A stretch of 64,000 bases of DNA from Streptomyces sp. LX-29 (GTDB lineage Bacteria > Actinomycetota > Actinomycetes > Streptomycetales > Streptomycetaceae): assembly GCF_029541745.1 (NCBI RefSeq), contig NZ_CP089746.1, positions 3,224,001-3,288,000 on the forward strand, given 5' to 3'. Positions 20,523 through 29,473 of this stretch are shown here, piece by piece. The notes under the pieces are model-generated. The model made no database searches, had not been told where the DNA came from, and was given only the letters and a program-made list of their open reading frames with translations. Positions within the stretch are counted from its first letter, which is position 1. The number at the start of each line of letters is the position of its first letter. Both the position numbers and the translations under genes were made by a program.

Positions 20523-21728
20523 TCAGCCGTGCGCGGCCGCCACCGCCCTCGCCAGTCGGGGCGAGGCGTACTCGGTCCCGCACACGAAGCGCATGATCGG
20601 GCCGAAGCTCGCCGCGGCCGGCAGCCCGGTGAAGTACAGCCCCGGCACCGACGAGCCGTACCCGGCGTCCAGCCGCGGCCCGCCCGCGCTCACCGCCACC
20701 CGGGTGCGCAGTTCCGGGCCGAGGAAGCCGAGCGCGGAGAGATCCATCCGGTATCCGGTGGCGGCCAGCACATGGTCGCCGGAGACCTCGCCGACCCGGC
20801 CGCCGCCTCCGAGCCGCAACACCGGCCGACCGTCCTCGACCGCGGCCCGCGTGATCTTCACGCCGGCGGTGACCCGCACCTTGCCCGCGAAGCGCTCCCG
20901 CAGCCACCAGGCGCCGAGCGGCCCCAGCACCCGCCGCACCAGGAACTGTCGGGCGGGCGCGGGCAGATGCCGGAACGCCTCCGCGTGGTACGAGAACGCG
21001 TACAGCGACCAGGCCCGGCCGAACGGCGACTCGGGCCGCAGCCGCGGCTGCCGGTCCGGCGGCGCGCCGAAGGCGACCGCGCCGCGCCGGCGCGCCACCA
21101 CCCGCACCGTCGCCCCCGCCTCGGCCAGCAGCACCGCGCTCTCCAGGGCCGACTGCCCGGCGCCCACCACCACGACCTCGCGCCCGGCGAAGCGCCGCAG
21201 GTCACGGTGTTGCGAGCTGTGCGAGACGGGGCCCGTGGGCGAGGGGCCGTCCGGCGCCACGGCGGCCAGTTCGGGGGGCAGATGGGCGAGCCCGGTCAGC
21301 CCGGTGGCGACCACGACGGCCCGCGCCGCGCACTCCTCACCCGAGTCCAACTTCAGCTCGAAGCGGCCGCCCCGCCCGCCGGGCCGGTCCACCGAGACCA
21401 CCCGCACCTGCTCCAGCTCCGGCACCAGCCGCTCCTGGAACCACAGTCCGTAGGCCGCGAAGGTCTCGACCGGGATGACGTCCCAGTCCGACTCGTACCG
21501 CACCCCTCCGGTCTGCAGGCAGTAGTCGAGCAGCGTGTGCCCGGGCTGCGGCGCGTCGATGCTGGAGGCGGCCGGCGTCGACTTCAGCAGCATCCCGGCC
21601 GGCATATGGGAGCGCCAGCTCACCATCGGCGCGCCGAAGACGCGGACCGGAATGCCGCGCGCCCGCAGATGGGCGGCGGTCGACAGGCCGAATGGACCGG
21701 CTCCGATGACAGCTACAGGATCGCTCAC
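20523..21728 (-). CDS. FAD-dependent NAD(P)-binding oxidoreductase / monooxygenase
   Basis: 401-residue flavoprotein with two dinucleotide folds: VIGAGPFGLSTAAHLRARG at the N-terminus (FAD) and VVVVGAGQSALESAVLLAE near residue 185 (NADPH). LAATGYRMDLSALGFL is the usual late motif of N-hydroxylating and Baeyer-Villiger-like monooxygenases. The GTG at 21728 follows GGGGAGGGG. It lies 70 bp after the ATP-grasp gene on the same strand, so the two probably form an operon. The substrate is unknown, perhaps the product of the partner ligase. Confidence 0.87.
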   Translation of the reverse strand: MSDPVAVIGAGPFGLSTAAHLRARGIPVRVFGAPMVSWRSHMPAGMLLKSTPAASSIDAPQPGHTLLDYCLQTGGVRYESDWDVIPVETFAAYGLWFQERLVPELEQVRVVSVDRPGGRGGRFELKLDSGEECAARAVVVATGLTGLAHLPPELAAVAPDGPSPTGPVSHSSQHRDLRRFAGREVVVVGAGQSALESAVLLAEAGATVRVVARRRGAVAFGAPPDRQPRLRPESPFGRAWSLYAFSYHAEAFRHLPAPARQFLVRRVLGPLGAWWLRERFAGKVRVTAGVKITRAAVEDGRPVLRLGGGGRVGEVSGDHVLAATGYRMDLSALGFLGPELRTRVAVSAGGPRLDAGYGSSVPGLYFTGLPAAASFGPIMRFVCGTEYASPRLARAVAAAHG

Positions 21729-21798
21729 GAGTCCCCTCCCCAGGACGGTTTCCGTCACAGACTCGCGCCCGAAGCCCGCGGGCCCCTCCAGCGTGGGG

Positions 21799-23037
21799 TC
21801 ACAGCCTCCTGGCGCGCCACATTTCGTACAGATGCCTCGCTCCCGGCCGGACAAACCGCGCGAGCATGGTGAAGAACGGCTTGAGGTCGTCGCGCGCCAG
21901 CCAGGCCAACTCCGTGCCGGTGGCGCGCGCCGGCGCGTGCGGGGTGGTGTAACCGCTGCGCCGATAGGCCAGCATGGCCGGCAGGTCGATGTTCTCGACC
22001 ATGAAGCGATGGCCGTCCCGCTGTTCGGCCTCGGGAACCTTGCGCCCGGTCAGGTCCAGGTGTTGGGCCCGCACCACGTCGATGCCGGCCTCGTTCTCGA
22101 AGAGCCGGAACTGCGCGCCCATACGGGGATTGAAGTCGAGCAGCTTGTACCGGCCGTCGCGGCGGTCGAAGCGCCAGTCGAGGTCGACGATCCCGCTGAA
22201 GCCGATCCGCTTGATGAACTGGGCGGCCATCTCGGCCAGTTCCGGGTTGTCCACCACGTACGCGCACGCGGTCATGCCCGCGTGCGGCGGCCAGGAGCGC
22301 ACCTTCACGCCGGTGAACAGGGCGAGCGGGGTGGACTCGGCGTCGAAGTAGGCGTGCACGACCCAGTCCTCGGCGTGCTCGCGCGGCAGATACTCCTGCA
22401 GGATGACGCCGGGGCGAGGTCCCCAGGTGCGGGCCAGGGCCAGCAGCTCGCGCGGACCCTCGATCCGGGTGGTGCCGCCGACGGCCGGCTGCCGGCGGCG
22501 CTCGAACGCCGCCCGGTTCTTGGCCACCAACGGGAAGGTGGCCTCGGCCGCGAACTCCGCCACCTCGGCGTACGAGCCGGGGAAGACCGCCTCCGGGGAC
22601 GGCACCCCGTGCTCCACGCACAGCTCGTACAGCCCCTGCTTGCTGGCCAGCCGGCGCGGCAGCCCGGGATCGACCCGGGGGAGGAGGAAGTGGTCGGCCA
22701 ACTCCGCGGAGTGCTCCGCGATCAGGACCGCCGCCTCCTCGTCGGTGGGGATGAGAACCGCCGGCCGCCCGATGCGCCGGCCCACCCGCAGCAGGCCCTC
22801 CACCAGCAGCTCCGGCCGTTCGGTGCCGGTGGTCGGCCAGACGAAGGCCCGCTCCAGATAGCGCGAGACGGCGGCGGGGGTCCAGCGGTCCTCGGTGATG
22901 GCGTACATCGGGATGCCGATCCGGCCGAGGCTGCGGATCGCCCCGACCCCGCCGTGGTGCAACGGGTAGTCACCGATCTTCACGATCAGGCTGGGCACGG
23001 TCCGGTCCGCCGTGAACGGCACCTGGCTGCTCGCCAC
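21799..23037 (-). CDS. ATP-grasp family ligase
   Basis: About 412 residues. ATP-grasp signs are VGGTTRIEGPRELL, VILQEYLPREHAEDWVVHAY in the central lid and the Mg site region LDFNPRMGAQFRLFENEAGID. Family members join a carboxylate to an amine or thiol using ATP. A GTG at 23037 was chosen because GAGGGGGA lies just before it; an upstream GTG at 23076 would add 13 residues. Followed by the flavin oxidoreductase. The pair has no recognisable peptide synthetase or siderophore genes nearby, so the pathway is open. Confidence 0.85.
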   Translation of the reverse strand: MASSQVPFTADRTVPSLIVKIGDYPLHHGGVGAIRSLGRIGIPMYAITEDRWTPAAVSRYLERAFVWPTTGTERPELLVEGLLRVGRRIGRPAVLIPTDEEAAVLIAEHSAELADHFLLPRVDPGLPRRLASKQGLYELCVEHGVPSPEAVFPGSYAEVAEFAAEATFPLVAKNRAAFERRRQPAVGGTTRIEGPRELLALARTWGPRPGVILQEYLPREHAEDWVVHAYFDAESTPLALFTGVKVRSWPPHAGMTACAYVVDNPELAEMAAQFIKRIGFSGIVDLDWRFDRRDGRYKLLDFNPRMGAQFRLFENEAGIDVVRAQHLDLTGRKVPEAEQRDGHRFMVENIDLPAMLAYRRSGYTTPHAPARATGTELAWLARDDLKPFFTMLARFVRPGARHLYEMWRARRL

Positions 23038-23288
23038 CAGTCCCCCTCGGTCACTCCAGCGCAGTGGCCCCCCCACTGAGCGTGACCCGACTAAGGACGC
23101 TACTTGGGAATGTCAGATTCCAGCAAGGACTATCGGGACATTGCCAGCTCTTTAGCCTCCAGTCGCCACAGGTCACCCGGGCGTCGCCGCGTCGTAGTCT
23201 GTGGCCGGCCCCCACATCCGGTACGTCACTTCCATAGGCACCCGGCCATACGGCCACCCCGGCCACGAGGAGAAGGCGAGGCAGCCCC

Positions 23289-24512
23289 ATGCCGCGACAG
23301 AGCCCGCTCGACCTGCCCCAGGACCACCCCTTCGGGCCGCACAACCTCCCGTACGGCGTGTTCAGTACCGACGGTTCCCCGGAGCGGCGGATCGGAGTCC
23401 GCTACGGCGACCATGTGCTGGACGCCGGCGCCGCGGCCGCCGCCCACGGCTCGCCCCACGCCGAGCTGCTCAGCCGGCCCCTGCTCAACCCGCTGCTCGC
23501 CGCCGGCCGCCCGGTCTGGCGGGAGGTGCGCGCCCAACTGCGCGCCTGGCTCACCGACCCGGCGCACCGCGCGACCACCGAGCCGCTGCTGCGCCCGCTG
23601 GACGAGGTCGCCCTCCACCTGCCCTTCGAGGTCGCCGACTACGTCGACTTCTACGCCAGCGAACACCACGCCACCAACGTCGGCCGGATGTTCCGCCCGG
23701 ACGGCGAGGCGCTGACCCCCAACTGGAAGCACCTCCCCATCGGTTACCACGGCCGGGCCGGGACGGTGGTGGTCTCCGGGACCCCCGTGGTGCGCCCGCT
23801 CGGCCAGCGGCTGCCCTTCTCGGAGACGTCCCCGGTGTTCGGCCCCACCCAGCGGCTGGACATCGAGGCCGAGGTCGGCTTCGTGGTCGGCACGCCCACC
23901 ACCATGGGCGAGCGGGTGCCGCTGACCGCCTTCCGTGAGCACGTCTTCGGCGTGTGCCTGCTCAACGACTGGTCCGCGCGGGACGTCCAGAGCTGGGAGT
24001 ACCGCCCGCTCGGTCCGTTCCTCGGCAAGTCCTTCGCCACCTCCGTGTCGGCCTGGATCACCCCGCTGGACGCCTTCGACGCCGCCCGCACCAGCCCTCC
24101 GGAGCGGGACGAGCCGGTGCTGCCCTACCTCGACGACTCCGCCGACGAACCGGGCGGGCTCGACATCCACCTCGAGATCGCCATCAACGGCCACCCGGTG
24201 GCACATCCGCCGTTCTCCACCATGTACTGGACGGCCGCGCAGCAACTGGCCCATATGACGGTCAACGGCGCCTCGCTGCGCACCGGCGACCTCTACGGCT
24301 CCGGCACCGTCAGCGGCCCGCTCCCCGAGCAGCGCGGCTGCCTGCTGGAGCTGACCTGGTCCGGCCGTGACCCGCTGGAACTCCCCGACGGGAAGCGGAC
24401 CTTCCTGGAGGACGGCGACGAGGTGCGGCTGACCGCCTGGGCGCCGGGGCCGGACGGAGTGCGAGTGGGCCTCGGCGAGGTGCTCGGTCGGGTCGTTCCG
24501 GCGACTGACTGA
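23289..24512 (+). CDS. fahA: fumarylacetoacetase
   Basis: 407 residues, last enzyme of tyrosine and homogentisate breakdown, cleaving fumarylacetoacetate to fumarate and acetoacetate. The active-site segment DYVDFYASEHHATNVG contains Asp120 and His127 at the same spacing as Asp126/His133 of the mammalian enzyme. Further metal and substrate residues lie in LDIEAEVGFVVG and LLNDWSARDVQSWEY. The ATG at 23289 follows GAGGAGAAGG. Full length for the family. No other tyrosine-catabolic genes are adjacent. Confidence 0.95.
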   Translation: MPRQSPLDLPQDHPFGPHNLPYGVFSTDGSPERRIGVRYGDHVLDAGAAAAAHGSPHAELLSRPLLNPLLAAGRPVWREVRAQLRAWLTDPAHRATTEPLLRPLDEVALHLPFEVADYVDFYASEHHATNVGRMFRPDGEALTPNWKHLPIGYHGRAGTVVVSGTPVVRPLGQRLPFSETSPVFGPTQRLDIEAEVGFVVGTPTTMGERVPLTAFREHVFGVCLLNDWSARDVQSWEYRPLGPFLGKSFATSVSAWITPLDAFDAARTSPPERDEPVLPYLDDSADEPGGLDIHLEIAINGHPVAHPPFSTMYWTAAQQLAHMTVNGASLRTGDLYGSGTVSGPLPEQRGCLLELTWSGRDPLELPDGKRTFLEDGDEVRLTAWAPGPDGVRVGLGEVLGRVVPATD

Positions 24513-24571
24513 ATCCCACCGCTGCTGCTACCTTGACGTGTTCCCGCTCACGAACCGAGGGAGAAGAGAAC

Positions 24572-25126
24572 GTGCGCAAGGCAGCACAGATCACGGGGGC
24601 GGCACTGATCGCCGCTGTGCTGGTGACCGGTTGTTCCAGCAGTGACGACGGTGGCAAGAAGAAGAAGGACCCCGTCGGCGGGCAGCAGTCCGGCGCGCCC
24701 ACGGGTGAGAACGGCGGAGGCGGCGGTGCGGACGTCACGGCCGCCGACCTCAAGGGCGGCTGGACCACGGACGCCACCCACGCCGACGACGGTCTGCTGA
24801 TCCTGTCCGTCGCGGAGAAGACCGCGATGCTCTTCGGCAAGACCTCCTGCACCGGCACGGTCGCGGACGAGTCCAAGCCGGTGACGCTCAACTTCACCTG
24901 CAAGGACGGTGCCAGCGACTACACCAAGGGGACGGTCGAGAGCGCCGACGGCAAGACGCTCACCGTCGCCTGGGCGTCCGGCAAGAAGAGCACCTTCAGC
25001 AAGTCCGTGACCCCGAGCGGCATGCCCACCGGGCTTCCGACGGACCTGCCGACCGACCTGGACATCCCGACGGACCTGGATGTGCCGACGGACCTGGACG
25101 TGCCGACCGGGCTCGACCTGGGCTGA
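24572..25126 (+). CDS. secreted lipoprotein with Pro-Thr-Asp-Leu repeat tail
   Basis: 184-residue lipoprotein: short positive start, hydrophobic segment and lipobox LVTGC, so it should be anchored to the outer face of the membrane. A charged and glycine-rich linker (KKKKDPVGG to NGGGGG) leads to a compact domain of about 85 residues with a Cys pair (KTSCTGTV and LNFTCKDG) that probably forms a disulfide. The tail repeats PTDL(D) units, encoded by 12- and 18-bp DNA repeats. The GTG at 24572 follows GAGGGAGAAGAG. No function is recognised. Confidence 0.85.
   Translation: MRKAAQITGAALIAAVLVTGCSSSDDGGKKKKDPVGGQQSGAPTGENGGGGGADVTAADLKGGWTTDATHADDGLLILSVAEKTAMLFGKTSCTGTVADESKPVTLNFTCKDGASDYTKGTVESADGKTLTVAWASGKKSTFSKSVTPSGMPTGLPTDLPTDLDIPTDLDVPTDLDVPTGLDLG
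25033..25120 (+). repeat. 12-/18-bp tandem repeats at the lipoprotein 3' end
   Basis: Two 12-bp units of the CCGACGGACCTG type followed by three 18-bp units of the GAYRTNCCGACSGRSCTS type, encoding PTDL and D(I/V)PTDL steps. Confidence 0.8.
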
Positions 25127-25138
25127 CCCGGACACTTC

Positions 25139-25172
25139 GGTGCGGGTGCGCCGACACTGGCGCACCCGCACC
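25139..25172. terminator. perfect 14-bp hairpin, bidirectional terminator
   Basis: Arms GGTGCGGGTGCGCC / GGCGCACCCGCACC around loop GACACT, 12 bp after the lipoprotein stop and between convergent genes. Confidence 0.75.
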
Positions 25173-25218
25173 CGGCGTACGGCCGGAACCGCTACCGCTC
25201 ACTCACCACGACACGCAC

Positions 25219-26013
25219 TCACCTGGGGCCTTCGAAGGTCTTGCCCTCGATCTGCTTCCAGTCGTCGTGGCACTTCAGGCGCAGGGGCTTGTGCTCGATC
25301 CGGCAATGGGTCTCAAAGAGCTTCTCATGCGTCGTGATCACGGCGACCCGCAGCTTGTGATCCGACTTCAGGCTGAGGTCGATGTCGCAGGGCGTCCCCT
25401 TGATCCCCTTGTCCCAGAGCTTGTGCCAACGCACCCAGTCGCGTCCGTGGTCGTCGCTCTTGCCGTCATGGCCGTTCTTACCGTGGTCGTGGCCGTTCGC
25501 CTCCTCGTGGTCATGGAGAAGGGCGTAGGCGCGGTGGCTGTCGCCGCGGTCATCCCCGTGGCTGTCACCGTAATCGTGCTCGCGACCGTCGCTGTGGTGG
25601 TCACCGTGGTCGTCGCCGCGACTGCCGTGGTCGTCGCCATAGTGGTCGCCATGGTCGTCGCCACGACTGCCGTGGTCGTCGCCATAGTGGTCACCGTGGT
25701 CGTCGCCACGGCTGCCGTGGTCGTCGCCATGGTCGTCGCCACGACTGCCGTGGTGGTCACCGTGGTCCTCATGACCATGGCGAGTTCCAACGAACACGTC
25801 GTCGTCCACGATGACGCCGAGGAACTCACCCCACTCCCTGCTGGTGCTGTCGACGGCTTGGCAGCGGTGGTGGCCATAACCGTCGTCGACCGCGGGAGCG
25901 GCCGACGCGGCCGCAGGGAACATCGCCCCTGCTGCTATCACGGCCAGGGGGACCGCCAGCCTGGCGGCCGGGCGGCCGCGGCGCAGGGCCATGCTCGTAA
26001 CTTCGGATCTCAT
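25219..26013 (-). CDS. secreted His/Asp/Gly-repeat protein, possible metal binder
   Basis: 264 residues: a signal peptide (about 1-39, ending AAASAAPAV), a short region with Cys in HHRCQAVD, then about 90 residues dominated by His, Asp and Gly. This region contains three near-perfect 15-residue repeats GDDHGSRGDDHGDHY. The C-terminal 75 residues look like an ordinary small domain with three Cys (TPCDIDLSLK, ETHCRIEHKPLRLKCHDDW). The ATG at 26013 follows AAGGAGC. His/Asp clusters of this kind often bind divalent metals, but no known family was recognised. It stands alone between a lipoprotein and nuoN, convergent with the former. Confidence 0.82.
   Translation of the reverse strand: MRSEVTSMALRRGRPAARLAVPLAVIAAGAMFPAAASAAPAVDDGYGHHRCQAVDSTSREWGEFLGVIVDDDVFVGTRHGHEDHGDHHGSRGDDHGDDHGSRGDDHGDHYGDDHGSRGDDHGDHYGDDHGSRGDDHGDHHSDGREHDYGDSHGDDRGDSHRAYALLHDHEEANGHDHGKNGHDGKSDDHGRDWVRWHKLWDKGIKGTPCDIDLSLKSDHKLRVAVITTHEKLFETHCRIEHKPLRLKCHDDWKQIEGKTFEGPR
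25594..25765 (-). repeat. 45-bp coding tandem repeats, three copies plus partial
   Basis: Period exactly 45 bp with units at 25594-25638, 25639-25683 and 25684-25728 and a partial one after. It encodes the GDDHGSRGDDHGDHY repeats. Near-identity of units suggests recent slippage. Confidence 0.85.
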
Positions 26014-26150
26014 TCGATGCTCCTTGCCTGTTCCGAAGCGTGGGAGGCGTTAACACGCGCTCCTAGGCATGTATCGGAAGGGCACGCCGAGCATCTTTAC
26101 TATCTGCCTACTAATACCCTCGGCTGGCGCAGCATTCGCACTCCAACAGC

Positions 26151-27803
26151 TCAGCGGACGAAGACCCCGGCGCTGCTCGCGAGGTCCAGGAAGTACTGCG
26201 GGGCGACGCCCAGAACCAGGGTCACCACGACGCCCGCGGCGATCGCGGACGAGGTCAGCGCGCTGGGCACGGCGACCGACGGACCGTCGGCCCGGGGCTC
26301 GCTGAAGAACATCAGGACGATCACGCGGATGTAGAAGAAGGCGGCGATGGCGGAGGAGACGACGCCGACCACCACCAGGGCGCCCGCGCCGCCCTCCGCC
26401 GCCGCCTTGAAGACCGCGAACTTGCCGGCGAAGCCGCTGGTGAGCGGGATGCCCGCGAAGGCCAGGAGGAAGACCGCGAACACGGCTGCCACCAGGGGGG
26501 AGCGTCGACCCAGCCCGGCCCACTTCGACAGGTGCGTGGCCTCGCCGCCCGCGTCGCGCACCAGGGTGACCACGGCGAACGCGCCGAGCGTCACGAAGGA
26601 GTAGGCGGCGAGGTAGAAGAGGGCCGAGGAGATGCCGTCGGGGGTGGTGGCGATGACGCCCGCCAGGATGAAGCCGGCGTGGGCGATCGAGGAGTAGGCC
26701 AGCAGCCGCTTCACATCGGTCTGGGTGACCGCGACGATCGCACCGCCCAGCATGGTGAGGATGGCCACCCCCCACATGACCGGCCGCCAGTCCCAGCGCA
26801 GCCCCGGCAGCACCACGTACAGCAGCCGCAGCAGCGCGCCGAAGGCGGCGACCTTGGTGGCCGACGCCATGAAGCCGGTGACGGGGGTGGGGGCGCCCTG
26901 GTAGACGTCGGGCGTCCACATGTGGAAGGGCACGGCGCCGATCTTGAACAGCAGACCCATCAGCACCATGGCGCCGCCGATCAGCAGCAGCGCGTCGTTG
27001 CCCATGGTCTGGGCCAGCGCCGGGTCGAGTCGGGTCACCTCGCCGTCGACGACGTCCGCGATGCCCGCGTAGCCGACGGTGCCCGCGTAGCCGTACAGCA
27101 GTGCGATACCGAAGAGCAGGAAGGCGGAGGAGAAGGCACCCAGCAGGAAGTACTTGACCGCGGCCTCCTGGGAGAGCATCCGGTGCCGGCGGGCGAGCGC
27201 ACACAGGATGTACAGCGGCAGGGAGAAGACCTCCAGCGCCACGAAGAGCGTCAACAGGTCGTTGGCCGCGGGGAAGATGAGCATCCCGCCCACCGCGAAC
27301 AGCAGCAGCGGGAAGACCTCGGTGGTGGTGAACCCCGCCTTGACCGCGGCCTGTTCGGCCTCGCCACCCGGCACCGCGGCCGCCTGCGCGGCGAAGGAGT
27401 CGACCCGGTTGCCGTGCTCCACGGGGTCCAACCGCCGCTCGGCGAAGGTGAACACCGCCACCAGCGCGACCAGCAGAACGGTCCCCTGGAGGAAGAGCGC
27501 GGGGCCGTCGACGGCGATGGCGCCCATCGCGGTGACCCCGGCCTTGGTGGTGCCGTAGTCACCCACCGCCAGGCCCAGGACGGCCGCGAAGGCGGCGGCC
27601 AGCGCCACCACGGAGGTGAACAACTGGGCGGCGTAGCGGTGCCGGCGCGGCAGCAGCGCCTCGATGAGGACGCCGACCAGCGCGGCACCGAGGACGATCA
27701 GCGTCGGGGACAGCTGGCCGTACTCGATGTCCGGCGACGGGATCTTGTCCGGCGGTTCCGCCGCCGTCGTCCACAGGCTGTGGACAAGCGAAGCGCTGGT
27801 CAC
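26151..27803 (-). CDS. nuoN: NADH-quinone oxidoreductase subunit N
   Basis: 550-residue antiporter-like membrane subunit, one of the three proton-pumping modules of complex I. About 14 hydrophobic helices; key Lys and Glu residues lie in LFVALEVFSLPLYIL, LLFKIGAVPFHMWTPDVYQG and QTDVKRLLAYSSIAHAGFIL. Last gene of the 14-gene operon. The GTG at 27803 overlaps the nuoM stop as GTGA. A palindrome of DnaA-box type lies within its first codons. The 137 bp after the stop show no strong hairpin. Confidence 0.97.
   Translation of the reverse strand: MTSASLVHSLWTTAAEPPDKIPSPDIEYGQLSPTLIVLGAALVGVLIEALLPRRHRYAAQLFTSVVALAAAFAAVLGLAVGDYGTTKAGVTAMGAIAVDGPALFLQGTVLLVALVAVFTFAERRLDPVEHGNRVDSFAAQAAAVPGGEAEQAAVKAGFTTTEVFPLLLFAVGGMLIFPAANDLLTLFVALEVFSLPLYILCALARRHRMLSQEAAVKYFLLGAFSSAFLLFGIALLYGYAGTVGYAGIADVVDGEVTRLDPALAQTMGNDALLLIGGAMVLMGLLFKIGAVPFHMWTPDVYQGAPTPVTGFMASATKVAAFGALLRLLYVVLPGLRWDWRPVMWGVAILTMLGGAIVAVTQTDVKRLLAYSSIAHAGFILAGVIATTPDGISSALFYLAAYSFVTLGAFAVVTLVRDAGGEATHLSKWAGLGRRSPLVAAVFAVFLLAFAGIPLTSGFAGKFAVFKAAAEGGAGALVVVGVVSSAIAAFFYIRVIVLMFFSEPRADGPSVAVPSALTSSAIAAGVVVTLVLGVAPQYFLDLASSAGVFVR
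27767..27787. promoter_or_regulatory. palindromic pair of DnaA-box-like sequences in the nuoN start region
   Basis: GTCCACAG-G-CTGTGGAC (27769-27785) within the longer stretch, giving TCGTCCACA on plus and TTGTCCACA on minus. Inside coding DNA, so it may be chance. Confidence 0.3.
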
Positions 27804-29470
27804 TTGGCACCTCCGGAAGCGTGGTCACCCTGGGGGCGATAGCCGAACCAGCCCGCGTCGACCGTGACGGGGTGATCCGGTTCGGGGTCCTTCTCGTCCA
27901 CCACCGACAGCGTGTGGTCCACGGCCGGATCGACGATGTCGGTCACCGGCTTCGGATAGACGCCGAGGAAGATCAGCAACGCGATCAGCGGCGCCACCAC
28001 CACGAGTTCACGGGGCCGCAGGTCGGGCATCCCGCGCACCTCGTCCTTGACCGGGCCGGTCATGGTCCGCTGGTAGAGCACCAGCACATACAGCGCCGCG
28101 AGGATGATCCCCGCGCTGGCGATGACACCGAGCGCCGGATAGCGGCTGAACGTGCCCACCAGCACCAGGAACTCACTGACGAAGGGGGCCAGTCCGGGCA
28201 GCGAGAGGGTGGCCAGACCGCCGATCAGAAAGGTGCCGGCGAGCACCGGGGCCACCTTCTGCACCCCGCCGTAGTCCGCGATCAGACGCGAGCCGCGCCG
28301 CGTGATCAGGAACCCGGCCACGAGCATCAACGCCGCCGTCGACACACCGTGGTTGACCATGTAGAGGGTCGCGCCGCCCTGGCCCTGGCTGGTCATCGCG
28401 AAGATGCCCAGGATGATGAAGCCGAAGTGCGAGATCGACGCGTAGGCGATCAGACGCTTGATGTCGCGCTGCCCGACGGCCAGCAGCGCGCCGTAGATGA
28501 TGCTGATCACCGCCAGTACGAGGACCACCGGTGTGGCCCAGGTGCTGGCCTCCGGGAAGAGCTGGAGGCAGTAGCGGAGCATCGCGAAGGTGCCGACCTT
28601 GTCGACGACCGCCGTGATCAGGACGGCGATGGGGGCGGTCGACTCGCCCATCGCGTTGGGCAGCCAGGTGTGCAGCGGCCACAGCGGCGCCTTGACCGCG
28701 AAGGCGAAGAAGAAGCCGAGGAAGAGCAGCCGCTCGGTGCTGGTGGCGAAGTCGAGCCGGCCGTCGGCGCGCGCCTCGGCGATCTGCTGGAGCGAGAACG
28801 TGCCGGTGCCGAGGTCGTCCGCGGTCACCGCGTACAGCCCCACCACGGCGGCCAGCATGATCAGACCGCCGGCCAGGTTGTAGAGCAGGAACTTCACCGC
28901 GGCGTAGGAGCGCTGGGTGGCCGACTCCTCCGCGGACCGGCCGCCGGCCCGGTCTCCGAAGCCGCCGATGAGGAAGTACATCGGGATGAGCATGGCTTCG
29001 AAGAAGATGTAGAAGAGGAAGACGTCGGTGGCCTCGAAGGAGATCACCACCATCGCCTCGACCATCAGGATCAGCGCGAAGAACCCCTGGGTGGGGCGCC
29101 AGCGGCGGTCCGGCCGCTCCGTCCCGGAGCCGCCGTCGCTCTCCAGCGGATCGGCGTCGTGCCAGCCGGCCAGGATGACGAAGGGGATGAGCACGGCGGT
29201 CAGCGCCACGAGCACCACCGCGATGCCGTCCACCCCCAGCTCGTACCGCACGCCGAAGTCCTCGATCCAGGCGTGCGACTCGGTGAGCTGGTACTGCGCG
29301 CCGCCGGGTTCGAAGCGGACCAGCGCCACCGCGGCCAACGCCAGGGTGGCCAGCGAGAAGAGCAGCGCGGTCCACTTGGCCGCGGAGCGCTTGGCGGCGG
29401 GCACGGCGGCGGTGACGATCGCTCCGATCGCGGGCACCGCGGCCATGGCCGTCAGCAGGGGAAATGACAT
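27800..29470 (-). CDS. nuoM: NADH-quinone oxidoreductase subunit M
   Basis: 556-residue antiporter-like subunit of the membrane arm. Conserved pieces: FYIFFEAMLIPMYFLIGGFG with the essential Glu, FAVKAPLWPLHTWLPNAMGE with the Lys and the quinone-family motif, and GQRDIKRLIAYASISHFGF. About 14 helices. The central loop after helix 3 carries an Asp/Ser/Gly-rich insert (about residues 110-125), and the C-terminus has a 45-residue soluble tail. The gene overlaps nuoN by 4 bp and is 3 bp from the end of nuoL. Confidence 0.97.
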   Translation of the reverse strand: MSFPLLTAMAAVPAIGAIVTAAVPAAKRSAAKWTALLFSLATLALAAVALVRFEPGGAQYQLTESHAWIEDFGVRYELGVDGIAVVLVALTAVLIPFVILAGWHDADPLESDGGSGTERPDRRWRPTQGFFALILMVEAMVVISFEATDVFLFYIFFEAMLIPMYFLIGGFGDRAGGRSAEESATQRSYAAVKFLLYNLAGGLIMLAAVVGLYAVTADDLGTGTFSLQQIAEARADGRLDFATSTERLLFLGFFFAFAVKAPLWPLHTWLPNAMGESTAPIAVLITAVVDKVGTFAMLRYCLQLFPEASTWATPVVLVLAVISIIYGALLAVGQRDIKRLIAYASISHFGFIILGIFAMTSQGQGGATLYMVNHGVSTAALMLVAGFLITRRGSRLIADYGGVQKVAPVLAGTFLIGGLATLSLPGLAPFVSEFLVLVGTFSRYPALGVIASAGIILAALYVLVLYQRTMTGPVKDEVRGMPDLRPRELVVVAPLIALLIFLGVYPKPVTDIVDPAVDHTLSVVDEKDPEPDHPVTVDAGWFGYRPQGDHASGGAK

Positions 29471-29473
29471 AAC

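Noticed and set aside
17221..21453. A 1410-codon open frame on the plus strand across several minus-strand genes
   Set aside because: Antisense shadow caused by GC3 bias; the minus strand carries clear domain-bearing genes with ribosome sites throughout.
25594..25765. CRISPR-like repeat array
   Set aside because: The 45-bp units are contiguous coding repeats without spacers.
25267..26334. A Val/Ala-rich plus-strand frame resembling a membrane protein
   Set aside because: Complement of GAC/CAC/GGC repeat codons in the His/Asp protein; no ribosome site, and it runs into the end of nuoN.
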